The notes under the pieces: generated by a model
The model's input: only the letters and a program-made list of their open reading frames with translations
Told to the model about the DNA's origin: nothing
Database searches by the model: none
Program-made: the position numbers and the translations under genes
Part shown: positions 1-6,232 of the stretch, piece after piece
Layout of the letters: each line of letters begins with the position of its first letter
Numbering within the stretch: the first letter of the stretch is position 1
Source of the DNA: Pseudomonadota bacterium
GTDB lineage: Bacteria > Desulfobacterota > DSM-4660 > Desulfatiglandales > B25-G16
Assembly: GCA_015223015.1 (NCBI GenBank)
Contig: JADFWK010000138.1
Location: 1-6,232 of the forward strand
Length of the DNA: 6,232 nucleotides
Direction: 5' to 3'

Positions 1-25
1 AACCCCAGGACGGGAAATTGAATGA
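1..25 (+). other. 3' tail of an upstream gene, possibly murE (partial)
   Basis: This is the fragment before murF. Two forward frames end at the murF start. Frame 1 reads NPRTGN and stops at TGA 19-21, directly abutting the murF ATG. Frame 2 reads TPGREIE and stops at TGA 23-25, which gives a 4-bp ATGA overlap with murF. Either arrangement is typical of coupled dcw genes. By the usual cluster order the gene would be murE, but six or seven residues cannot identify it or settle the frame. Confidence 0.3.
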
Positions 26-1449
26 GAGCAAAGTGGGGAGAAATAACCGCTCAAGAGTTAGCCACACTAATCGGAGGAAGGCAGATATCCGGCTCTCCGG
101 ATGTGTCTTTGGGAGGTCTTTCAACTGATTCAAGGGCCATAGCTCCAGGCCACATCTTCCTGGCCCTGAAGGGTGAGCAATATGATGGTCACCACTTCCT
201 AGCTGATGCAGTTAATGCTGGCGCTGCCGGTGTAATTGTGGAGCCCGCCACCACCATACCGCAGGATTTTGCAACGAAGGGCCTGGTAGTGATTACCGTT
301 GTATCCACCCTGGAAGCCCTGGGTGATTTGGCCCTGTGGTGGCGAAAACAGTGGGGAGGAAAGGTGATAGCCATAACCGGAAGCAACGGCAAAACCACCA
401 CCAAAGAGATGGCGGCCTCAATTCTCTCTCTAAAGGAGAATACCAAGAAGAGCCCTGGTAATTTTAATAACCTGATCGGCCTTCCCTTAACGGTCTTGTC
501 GTTAGAGGAAGAGCACCGGTTGGCTGTTTTAGAGATGGGGATGAACAGGCCCGGTGAGATTGCTCGGTTAACCCAGATTGCAGATCCTGATATAGGGCTG
601 ATAACCAATGTGGCGAGAGCGCATTTAGAGGGTTTAGGTGATTTACAGGGGGTAGTTAAGGCGAAGGGCGAGCTCTTAGAAATGATGTCTGAAGATTCAA
701 CGGCAATTCTAAACGGAGACAGTGAACTCTACGACCAGCTGGCCCCGACATTTAAGGGCGAGCTAGTGAGATTTGGCTTGGGCAAAGCGAACCAGATACG
801 AGCCGGAAACATAAAAGCGTTCGGACCTCGTGCCCAGGCCTTTGATATCTACCTAAACAATGAGCGGGTACCTGTCAAAATAAAGCTTCCGGGGATTCAC
901 AATGTCAGCAATGCAGTTGGCGGAGCGGCTATCGCATATTGTTTATCGTTCTCAAAAGAATTGATCGCTCAAGGTTTGGAGGAATTCACACCACTGAAAG
1001 GGCGCTTCCAGGTTACCGATTTGAATGGTGGTATCCAGGTTATTGACGATACATATAACGCTAATCCATCCTCTCTCAATGCCGCTCTCCAGACGGTTCA
1101 GGAGCTGAGAGCGGGAGAGCAGCGTCTGGTAGTAGGGTTTGGAGAGATGATGGAATTGGGCCAAGAGGTCTCAAAATACCATGTTGATGCAGGCAAACGG
1201 ATAGCTGACATGGGAGCGCGATATTTGGTTGCGTTAGGTGAACATGGGGTTCAGGTTATTGAAGGGGCATGCCAAGGGGGTATGGATAGAACTCAGACGC
1301 GCCTTGCAGCGAACCGTGCTGAGATGATCGATGCACTGAAGGCGAATGTGCGAGGGAATGACATTGTCTTGCTCAAGGGTTCAAGAAAGGTGGCCTTGGA
1401 TACAGTAGTTGAGGCTATGAAAGGGTTTTACGGAATAAGTAAGGGATAG
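22..1449 (+). CDS. murF: UDP-N-acetylmuramoyl-tripeptide--D-alanyl-D-alanine ligase (MurF)
   Basis: MurF is a cytoplasmic ATP-dependent Mur ligase. It joins D-Ala-D-Ala to UDP-MurNAc-tripeptide, the last soluble step of peptidoglycan precursor synthesis. At 475 aa it is slightly longer than the usual ~450. The N-terminal substrate-binding domain (about 1-105) carries the STDSR segment at 34-38. The central ATPase domain has the P-loop TGSNGKTTT at 119-127, [11 protein letters not shown] at 147-157, [10 protein letters not shown] at 171-180 and a KAKGE segment at 213-217, which probably holds the carbamylated lysine of the family. [10 protein letters not shown] at 289-298 and [10 protein letters not shown] at 342-351 are the MurF signatures that separate it from MurC, MurD and MurE. 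The C-terminal domain ends with LLKGSR at 450-455. The start ATG has an AGGA at 7-10 and touches the stop of the upstream gene. mraY begins 4 bp after the stop. Identification is secure from the motifs and context. Confidence 0.97.
   Translation: MRAKWGEITAQELATLIGGRQISGSPDVSLGGLSTDSRAIAPGHIFLALKGEQYDGHHFLADAVNAGAAGVIVEPATTIPQDFATKGLVVITVVSTLEALGDLALWWRKQWGGKVIAITGSNGKTTTKEMAASILSLKENTKKSPGNFNNLIGLPLTVLSLEEEHRLAVLEMGMNRPGEIARLTQIADPDIGLITNVARAHLEGLGDLQGVVKAKGELLEMMSEDSTAILNGDSELYDQLAPTFKGELVRFGLGKANQIRAGNIKAFGPRAQAFDIYLNNERVPVKIKLPGIHNVSNAVGGAAIAYCLSFSKELIAQGLEEFTPLKGRFQVTDLNGGIQVIDDTYNANPSSLNAALQTVQELRAGEQRLVVGFGEMMELGQEVSKYHVDAGKRIADMGARYLVALGEHGVQVIEGACQGGMDRTQTRLAANRAEMIDALKANVRGNDIVLLKGSRKVALDTVVEAMKGFYGISKG
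1441..1446 (+). promoter_or_regulatory. Ribosome binding site of mraY inside the end of murF
   Basis: AAGGGA lies in the last codons of murF, 7 bases before the mraY ATG at 1454. Ribosomes finishing murF cover this site, so mraY translation is probably coupled to murF. The match is seen in the sequence; the coupling is inferred. Confidence 0.6.
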
Positions 1450-1453
1450 GCAA

Positions 1454-2533
1454 ATGCTGTACAAATTGATTTACCTGTTTCATGCCGAATACTCGTTTTT
1501 GAATGTATTCAGATACATAACCTTCAGGACTATCAATGCAACCCTGACTGCCCTGGTTATTTCGTTATTTCTCGGATATTGGCTTATTCCGCGGTTACGA
1601 GAGCTCCAGATTGGTCAATATATTAGAGAGGACGGCCCCCCAAATCATAGAAATAAGGTAGGGACCCCTACCATGGGAGGGTTCTTTATTTTGCTCTCGA
1701 TCGTTATATCTTCCCTGCTCTGGGTTGAGCCTGGAAACATTTACGTGTGGCTGGTCTTGGTTGTCACCATCTTATTTGGTGCCATCGGTTTTCTGGATGA
1801 TTATCTAAAAATAGTAGGAAAGAGCAGTAAGGGACTCAGAGTTTGGACCAAATTTTCCCTGCAGACCGGTATTGCCCTCTGTTTTGGGCTAGCACTGTAC
1901 TATTACACTGATTTTGATTCCAGGCTGAGTGTTCCCTTTTTCAAGAATTTTTCACCTGACCTCGGGTTGGGATATATTATTTTGATCGTGCTGGTTATAG
2001 TGGGGACATCTAATGCGGTTAACCTTACCGATGGATTGGATGGCCTCGCTATAGGACCGATTATTATCGCCTTTCTGAGCTATCTCGTGTTTGCCTATCT
2101 TGCCGGGCATATAAAGATCTCCCAGTACCTCCAAATTCCTTATGTAAGTGGGGCAGGAGAACTTTCGGTGGTGTGTGGGGCCGTGGTAGGGGCAGGTATG
2201 GGATTCTTGTGGTATAACGCCTACCCGGCTCAGGTATTTATGGGCGACGCAGGCTCCCTTTCCCTGGGCGCTGCCCTCGGCACCATAGCCGTCGTCAGCA
2301 AACAGGAGATAGCCCTTATTATCGTTGGTGGCCTCTTTGTGGTTGAGGCATTGTCAGTAATCTTGCAGGTGACTTTCTTTAAGATAACCGGTGGCAAGCG
2401 CATTTTCAAAATGGCCCCGCTGCATCACCATTTTGAACTCAAGGGATGGCCAGAGCCAAAAGTGACCATTCGGTTCTGGATTATTGCGATTATGCTGGCC
2501 CTGCTCTCAGCGAGTACGCTCAAGTTGAGGTAG
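1454..2533 (+). CDS. mraY: Phospho-N-acetylmuramoyl-pentapeptide-transferase (MraY)
   Basis: MraY is an integral inner-membrane enzyme. It transfers phospho-MurNAc-pentapeptide from UDP to undecaprenyl phosphate, making lipid I and releasing UMP. The 359 aa match the family length, and about ten hydrophobic segments are visible, the first near 24-45 and the last near 338-356. Hallmarks, in order: [19 protein letters not shown] at 58-76; FLDDYLK at 114-120 with the aspartate pair D115/D116; [13 protein letters not shown] at 187-199; MGDAGS at 263-268 with the Mg-binding D265; and APLHHHFE at 321-328 with the HHH triad from H324. All catalytic residues known for the family are present. The N-terminal stretch resembles Desulfobacterota MraY, which is an impression rather than an alignment. 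The gene follows murF by 4 bp and precedes murD by 25 bp, and it supplies the substrate of MurG encoded downstream. Confidence 0.98.
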   Translation: MLYKLIYLFHAEYSFLNVFRYITFRTINATLTALVISLFLGYWLIPRLRELQIGQYIREDGPPNHRNKVGTPTMGGFFILLSIVISSLLWVEPGNIYVWLVLVVTILFGAIGFLDDYLKIVGKSSKGLRVWTKFSLQTGIALCFGLALYYYTDFDSRLSVPFFKNFSPDLGLGYIILIVLVIVGTSNAVNLTDGLDGLAIGPIIIAFLSYLVFAYLAGHIKISQYLQIPYVSGAGELSVVCGAVVGAGMGFLWYNAYPAQVFMGDAGSLSLGAALGTIAVVSKQEIALIIVGGLFVVEALSVILQVTFFKITGGKRIFKMAPLHHHFELKGWPEPKVTIRFWIIAIMLALLSASTLKLR

Positions 2534-2543
2534 GGAGAAGAAC

Positions 2544-2548
2544 AGGGA
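2544..2548 (+). promoter_or_regulatory. Ribosome binding site of murD
   Basis: AGGGA in the short mraY-murD spacer sits 10 bases before the murD ATG at 2559. It supports that ATG as the start. The following residues (MNLAGKKIIVVGLGESG) run straight into the expected N-terminal nucleotide-fold motif, so no part of the protein appears to be missing. Confidence 0.55.
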
Positions 2549-2558
2549 TAAGTAACGT

Positions 2559-3920
2559 ATGAATTTGGCCGGGAAGAAGATCATCGTGGTAGGGCTGGGA
2601 GAGAGCGGAGCGGCGGCGGCACGATGGCTTATTGCCAAAGGGGCTCATGTAACGGTGAGTGAACAACAAAAACAATCTAGCTTGGATAAGGATGTCATAA
2701 AGGCTTCTTTGGAATCGGGCATCAAGCTTGAGTGTGGCGGACATAAGATCAAAACCTTTCTGGAATCAGATTTAATCGTGGTGAGTCCCGGTGTACCGCT
2801 TGATATCAAACCTCTTGCCGAGGCCAGGAAAAAGGACGTTCCCATAATAGGGGAGGTGGAGCTTGCAAGCAGATATTTGAAAACACAAGCCATCGCGGTG
2901 ACCGGGACAAACGGGAAGTCAACGGTCGTAAAACTAATAGGTGATATGCTTCATAAGGGGGGCAGGAGCGTCTTTGTTGGCGGAAACTTTGGCCCACCAC
3001 TCGCCGAGTACGTAGGAGGAAGCCAAAGGGACGATTATGCTGTGCTCGAGTTGAGCAGCTTCCAGCTCGACACCATCGAAAGGTTTTCCCCTCTTGTGGC
3101 GCTCATCTTAAACGTGAGTCCAGACCATCTTGATCGGTATGAAGACTATGAGGCCTATGCCAGGTCAAAGGAAAAAATTTTTGCAAATCAGGGTAAGGGG
3201 CAGATCCTCATCTTGAATGATGATGATCCGTGGCTGAGGAGCCTGCAGCCGAAGAATGGACCAGCGGTATTTCGGTACGGATCTAAGGGAGATGGGGGCC
3301 GGCATGCATTTTTTGATAATGGAGGGATAACGGTACGCCTTCCAGGAGGAAAGGAGGTGAGGTTTAGCCTGGATAGGTTTGCATTGCCCGGCAACCACAA
3401 TCGTTCTAACCTGATGGCGGCAATCTTAACAGCTCTGCTTCTCGAAGTGGCTCCACCTAATATACAGGATGCCATAGATCATTTTGAGGGTCTGCCCCAT
3501 AGACTTGAGCTCGTAGACGAGGTCAGGGGAGTAACCTTTTACAACGATTCAAAGGCTACCAATATAGATGCAGCTATAAAATCTATTACCAGTTTTGCAA
3601 GACCGGTTATCTTGATCGCCGGGGGCAGGCATAAAGGCAGTGATTACCTTCCCCTAGTTGAGGCGGCGTCTGACAGGGTAAAGGGGGCTATTTTTTTAGG
3701 GGAGGCTGGTGGACTCTTGGCAGAGGCAAGTGCCGATAGAATACCATGGAAAATGGCAACTGATATGAGCGATGCGGTGACTCTCGCATATGCACAGTCA
3801 CAAAAAGGAGATGTAGTTCTGCTTGCCCCTGCCTGTTCCAGCTTTGACATGTTTAGGGATTTTCAGCACAGGGGAGTGGTCTTTAGAGAGGCGGTTAAAA
3901 GATTGAAAAATGGAGCCTAA
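2559..3920 (+). CDS. murD: UDP-N-acetylmuramoyl-L-alanine--D-glutamate ligase (MurD)
   Basis: MurD is a cytoplasmic ATP-dependent ligase that adds D-glutamate to UDP-MurNAc-L-alanine. It is 453 aa, close to the usual 440-450. The N-terminal Rossmann-like domain shows VVGLGESGAAAA at 10-21, which binds the UDP moiety, and SPGVP at 76-80. The central ATPase domain has the P-loop GTNGKST at 116-122, ELSSFQL at 164-170, the NVSPDHLDRY segment at 185-194 with H190, and K204 in RSKEKIF, which probably corresponds to the carbamylated lysine of E. coli MurD. GLPHRLE at 311-317 and NDSKATN at 329-335 mark the start of the C-terminal domain, and PACSSFDMF at 424-432 is the typical MurD ending. SSFQL, DSKATN and the C-terminal motif distinguish it from MurC, MurE and MurF. 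Its last 11 bp overlap the start of ftsW. No truncation or missing key residue is seen. Confidence 0.98.
   Translation: MNLAGKKIIVVGLGESGAAAARWLIAKGAHVTVSEQQKQSSLDKDVIKASLESGIKLECGGHKIKTFLESDLIVVSPGVPLDIKPLAEARKKDVPIIGEVELASRYLKTQAIAVTGTNGKSTVVKLIGDMLHKGGRSVFVGGNFGPPLAEYVGGSQRDDYAVLELSSFQLDTIERFSPLVALILNVSPDHLDRYEDYEAYARSKEKIFANQGKGQILILNDDDPWLRSLQPKNGPAVFRYGSKGDGGRHAFFDNGGITVRLPGGKEVRFSLDRFALPGNHNRSNLMAAILTALLLEVAPPNIQDAIDHFEGLPHRLELVDEVRGVTFYNDSKATNIDAAIKSITSFARPVILIAGGRHKGSDYLPLVEAASDRVKGAIFLGEAGGLLAEASADRIPWKMATDMSDAVTLAYAQSQKGDVVLLAPACSSFDMFRDFQHRGVVFREAVKRLKNGA
3885..3891 (+). promoter_or_regulatory. Weak, distant ribosome binding site candidate for ftsW
   Basis: AGAGAGG within the end of murD is the only purine-rich candidate upstream of the ftsW ATG at 3910, and it is about 18 bases away, farther than normal. 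An in-frame TGA at 3904-3906 rules out any start further upstream. The next in-frame Met (residue 20) would cut into the first membrane segment. The ATG at 3910 therefore stands, probably served by ribosomes terminating on murD at 3918-3920. Confidence 0.3.
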
Positions 3921-5037
3921 GAAGACACCTCATTATGGCTATGATCCGGTTCTGCTCATCTCTGTTATGCTGTTGATCGGTATCGGATTGGTTGCAGTTT
4001 ATAGTGCCAGTTCCATCCTTGCGGAAGCCAGGTATGGAGATCACTATTATTATCTCAAGCGGCAGACGGTCTTTTGTCTATTTGGAGTCATGCTCATGAT
4101 CCTGGCGAAAAATATCAACTACCTTTTCTATAGGAAATTGGTTTACGTCTTACTGGGCTCGGTTTTCCTTTTACTGGTTTTGCTGCTTGTGCCCGGGCTT
4201 GGGATAAAGGTGGGCGGTGCCCAGAGGTGGATAAAATTTGGCTTTATTTCACTCCAGCCGTCAGAGGCAGCAAAACTGTCTCTGGCGGTTTTCATGGCCT
4301 ATAGCATGAGCAAAAATGTCGAGCACATGGGGACATTCTTGAACGGGCTTCTTCCCCACTTACTCATGGCAGCAATCGTTATAGCCCTGATTCTTCTCCA
4401 GCCCGATCTTGGGACGGCCGTGATAATCGGAATGTGGGTACTGATCCTTCTTTTTGTAGGTGGGGTACATTTGGGGCAACTCCTTGTTCTGTTAGGGCTC
4501 ATGACCCCTGCCGTGTTTTACCTGATATCCCATACCGCCTACAGGCTTCACCGATGGTGGGCATTCTTGAATCCATGGGAGGATCCTCATGGGTTTGGCT
4601 TTCAGATAATCCACTCTTTCTTGGCCTTTGGCTCAGGGGGGCTTGCTGGAGTGGGTTTGGGTAATAGCAAACAGAAGCTCTTTTATCTGCCGGAACCTCA
4701 TACCGACTTTGTAGCTGCGATAATAGCTGAAGAGGCAGGGTTCATAGGGGTAAGCGTTCTCTTAATCCTGTTTGCTTTGATTGTAATTCGAGGTATCAAA
4801 ATCGCCCTGAATGCCCCGGACCTTTTCGGGACCTATCTTGCCCTGGGAATAAGCTGCATGTTGGCATTACAGGTAATGGTTAATATGGGAGTGGTAATGG
4901 CCCTTTTGCCGACCAAGGGCTTGACGCTTCCCTTTATCAGTTACGGGGGATCTTCTCTCGTTATTAGCCTCATAAGTATGGGAGTATTGATGAGTATTTC
5001 CAGAAAGGCATTTGATGGTTCAAGGGTAAAAAAATAG
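3910..5037 (+). CDS. ftsW: Septal peptidoglycan glycosyltransferase FtsW (SEDS family)
   Basis: FtsW is a polytopic inner-membrane protein of the SEDS family. It polymerises lipid II into septal glycan strands together with a class B penicillin-binding protein. It has 375 aa, about ten hydrophobic segments and a short cytoplasmic N-terminus (MEPKKTPHYGYDP). Motifs in order: VYSASS at 30-35; GGAQRWI at 102-108; LQPSE at 115-119; LQPDLGTA at 163-170; NPWEDPHGFGFQ at 221-232; PEPHTDFVAA at 261-270, where D266 matches the catalytic aspartate of the family; and GLTLPFISYGGSS at 337-349. The protein alone could be FtsW or its paralogue RodA. Its place between murD and murG is the standard position of ftsW and decides the call. 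It overlaps murD by 11 bp, which suggests translational coupling. The 82-bp spacer after it is the only sizeable gap in the window and holds an unusual repeat. Confidence 0.95.
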   Translation: MEPKKTPHYGYDPVLLISVMLLIGIGLVAVYSASSILAEARYGDHYYYLKRQTVFCLFGVMLMILAKNINYLFYRKLVYVLLGSVFLLLVLLLVPGLGIKVGGAQRWIKFGFISLQPSEAAKLSLAVFMAYSMSKNVEHMGTFLNGLLPHLLMAAIVIALILLQPDLGTAVIIGMWVLILLFVGGVHLGQLLVLLGLMTPAVFYLISHTAYRLHRWWAFLNPWEDPHGFGFQIIHSFLAFGSGGLAGVGLGNSKQKLFYLPEPHTDFVAAIIAEEAGFIGVSVLLILFALIVIRGIKIALNAPDLFGTYLALGISCMLALQVMVNMGVVMALLPTKGLTLPFISYGGSSLVISLISMGVLMSISRKAFDGSRVKK

Positions 5038-5043
5038 TCTTTG

Positions 5044-5117
5044 GGGTTTATTGGGTTTGTGGTGTTTGTTGTGTGGGACCCTACGAACTCAAGTAACTCA
5101 ATAAACACTAGAAACAC
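5044..5117 (+). repeat. Inverted array of degenerate 9-bp repeats between ftsW and murG
   Basis: The 82-bp gap (5038-5119) is almost wholly periodic. Three 9-bp units lie in forward orientation: GGGTTTATT (5044), GGGTTTGTG (5053) and GTGTTTGTT (5062). An 11-base core GTGTGGGACCC (5071-5081) follows. Then come four units in reverse orientation: TACGAACTC (5082), AAGTAACTC (5091), AATAAACAC (5100) and TAGAAACAC (5109). Written on one strand, all seven fit GNGTTNNTN. The arms can fold back: 5046-5057 pairs with 5095-5106 over 12 positions, counting one G-U, and the inner units pair imperfectly around the core. The 5041-5077 stretch contains no C and one A, while the right side is A/C-rich. No T-run follows, so it does not look like a Rho-independent terminator. 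It may be a dispersed intergenic repeat family, an RNA structure between two cistrons, or both; this is inferred. Confidence 0.7.
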
Positions 5118-5119
5118 TT

Positions 5120-6229
5120 ATGATTGAAGGGCAAACGAGGAAAGCAGTAAGGGTAATAATTGCCGGAGGAGGCACAGGAGGGCATCTGTTCCCAGGCATA
5201 GCGATTGCCAGAGGGCTCAGGTCGCGGTGTGATGAAATAGCTATCCTTTTTGTGCTTGGCAAAAAGAAGATGGAGAGCGAGATTATTTGTAAGGCAGGAT
5301 TTGCGGCACGATCAATTGATGTAGAGGGCATATTGGGCAAAGGTTTGTTAAGTCTGGCAAAAGCACTCTTTAAGACACTTGTCAGCTCAATACAGTCGCT
5401 GGCCATAGTAAGAGATTTCAAACCACACGTGATTGTTGGTGTGGGTGGGTATTCGTCCGGACCGGTGTGTCTCGTTGCCTGGTTTCTTGGGATACCCACA
5501 GCCATTCACGAGCAGAATTCGTTTCCAGGTTTAACAAATAGGGTCTTGGCGCGATTTGCCAAAAAGGCATTCATATCCTTCGAGGAGAGCAGGAAATATT
5601 TCAAGAGAGGAGATGTCTTGCTCAGTGGCAACCCGATACGGGACGAACTGGTGCATGGAAAGCCCTCTACCGGGGAAGCTCATGAGAGATTTGCCATTTT
5701 GGTTATGGGTGGAAGTCAGGGGGCTCGGGCCATAAATAGGGCGGTTGTATCTGCTCTGAAGGAATTGAAGAAAGCAGGGCTCTTTCCCTTGGTCACCCAT
5801 CAAACAGGGAAGAACGATTTCCGACAGATACGCGATGATTATCACGCAAACGGGTTTGATGGAGACGTGAGAGAATTTATAGATGATATGGCTACTGCAT
5901 ATGCAAGAGCTGATTTGGTTATCAGTCGGGCAGGTGCAACCACGATCGCCGAATTGGCCGCCCTGGGAAAACCGTCGATCCTGGTGCCTTACCCGTATGC
6001 AGCCCATAAACACCAGGAGGCAAATGCCAGGGTTTTAGTGGCTCGTGGTGGGGCAGATATGATTCTGGAAAGGGATCTTGATGGTACCAGCTTGGCTGAC
6101 AAGGTGAGAACCTATATGCAGAACAGAGATGAGTTGAAGAAAATGTCATCCGGTGCCTTGAAGGCCGGCAGACCAAGGGCAAAGGAAATCATTGTTGAGG
6201 GGTTGCTGGAACTCATAAAAAGTGCCTAA
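5120..6229 (+). CDS. murG: UDP-N-acetylglucosamine--lipid I N-acetylglucosaminyltransferase (MurG)
   Basis: MurG is a peripheral inner-membrane glycosyltransferase (GT28 family, GT-B fold) on the cytoplasmic face. It transfers GlcNAc from UDP-GlcNAc to lipid I, producing lipid II. It is 369 aa, near the usual 355-370. The N-terminal domain has the glycine loop GGGTGGH at 16-22, the hydrophobic stretch around 71-90 that likely contacts the membrane, GVGGYSSGP at 107-115 and HEQNSFPGLTN at 130-140. The C-terminal domain has SGNPIR at 169-174, MGGSQGARAIN at 196-206, and the UDP-GlcNAc-binding ISRAGATTIAE at 268-278 with E278, followed by PYPYAAHKHQEANA at 290-303. The ATG at 5120 is the only reasonable start: no ATG, GTG or TTG lies in frame between the TAA at 5102-5104 and this ATG, nor between it and the glycine loop. 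No Shine-Dalgarno sequence precedes it. It ends 3 bases from the window edge; murC would be the expected next gene. Confidence 0.97.
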   Translation: MIEGQTRKAVRVIIAGGGTGGHLFPGIAIARGLRSRCDEIAILFVLGKKKMESEIICKAGFAARSIDVEGILGKGLLSLAKALFKTLVSSIQSLAIVRDFKPHVIVGVGGYSSGPVCLVAWFLGIPTAIHEQNSFPGLTNRVLARFAKKAFISFEESRKYFKRGDVLLSGNPIRDELVHGKPSTGEAHERFAILVMGGSQGARAINRAVVSALKELKKAGLFPLVTHQTGKNDFRQIRDDYHANGFDGDVREFIDDMATAYARADLVISRAGATTIAELAALGKPSILVPYPYAAHKHQEANARVLVARGGADMILERDLDGTSLADKVRTYMQNRDELKKMSSGALKAGRPRAKEIIVEGLLELIKSA

Positions 6230-6232
6230 AGT

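Noticed and set aside
189..608. Reverse-strand open frame of 139 codons inside murF
   Set aside because: It is antisense to the MurF P-loop region and has no recognisable domain. It is a shadow frame.
4434..4664. Forward 76-codon frame inside ftsW
   Set aside because: It sits in another frame of the membrane-spanning ftsW coding sequence and has no plausible independent start signal or motif.
3910..5037. RodA instead of FtsW
   Set aside because: SEDS motifs are shared by both proteins, but the position between murD and murG in a dcw cluster favours FtsW.
5046..5106. Rho-independent terminator after ftsW
   Set aside because: Inverted arms exist, but the stem is long, A/T-rich and imperfect with a wide centre, and no T-run follows. 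It runs on directly into murG.
5044..5117. CRISPR-like array
   Set aside because: The units are only 9 bp, contiguous without spacers, degenerate and inverted halfway through. None of the features of a CRISPR array is present.
5098..5505. Reverse-strand open frame of 135 codons over the start of murG
   Set aside because: It lies opposite the conserved N-terminal domain of murG, and its translation is proline- and serine-rich with no recognisable motif. It is a shadow frame.
5531..6013. Reverse-strand open frame of 160 codons inside murG
   Set aside because: It is fully antisense to conserved MurG motifs, with no ribosome site or family resemblance. Its length is explained by the codon use of murG.

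Overview
The window is a compact, single-strand segment of a bacterial division and cell wall (dcw) cluster. Five complete genes read left to right: murF, mraY, murD, ftsW and murG. Seven or fewer codons of an upstream gene remain at the left edge, and only 3 bases follow the murG stop. Every gene is full length with its catalytic motifs present. I see no mobile element, RNA gene, CRISPR array or foreign-looking gene, and no undescribed multi-gene system.

Organism: a Gram-negative-type bacterium with moderate GC content. The gene order and the N-terminal sequence of MraY resemble Desulfobacterota (former Deltaproteobacteria). That placement is an impression from protein sequence, not a computed phylogeny.

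Layout: murF (22-1449) is followed after 4 bp by mraY (1454-2533), and after 25 bp by murD (2559-3920). ftsW (3910-5037) overlaps the end of murD by 11 bp. After an 82-bp gap comes murG (5120-6229). The spacing suggests one transcript that enters from upstream, and no promoter or terminator is visible inside the window.

How the genes work together: MurD adds D-glutamate to UDP-MurNAc-L-alanine, and MurF adds D-Ala-D-Ala to complete UDP-MurNAc-pentapeptide in the cytoplasm. MraY moves phospho-MurNAc-pentapeptide onto undecaprenyl phosphate to make lipid I, and MurG adds GlcNAc to give lipid II. FtsW polymerises lipid II into septal glycan with a partner class B penicillin-binding protein.

The one unusual element is the 82-bp ftsW-murG gap. 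It is filled by a degenerate repeat with a 9-bp period: three units in one orientation, an 11-bp core, then four units in the opposite orientation. The repeat ends 2 bases before the murG start codon and leaves no recognisable ribosome binding site there.
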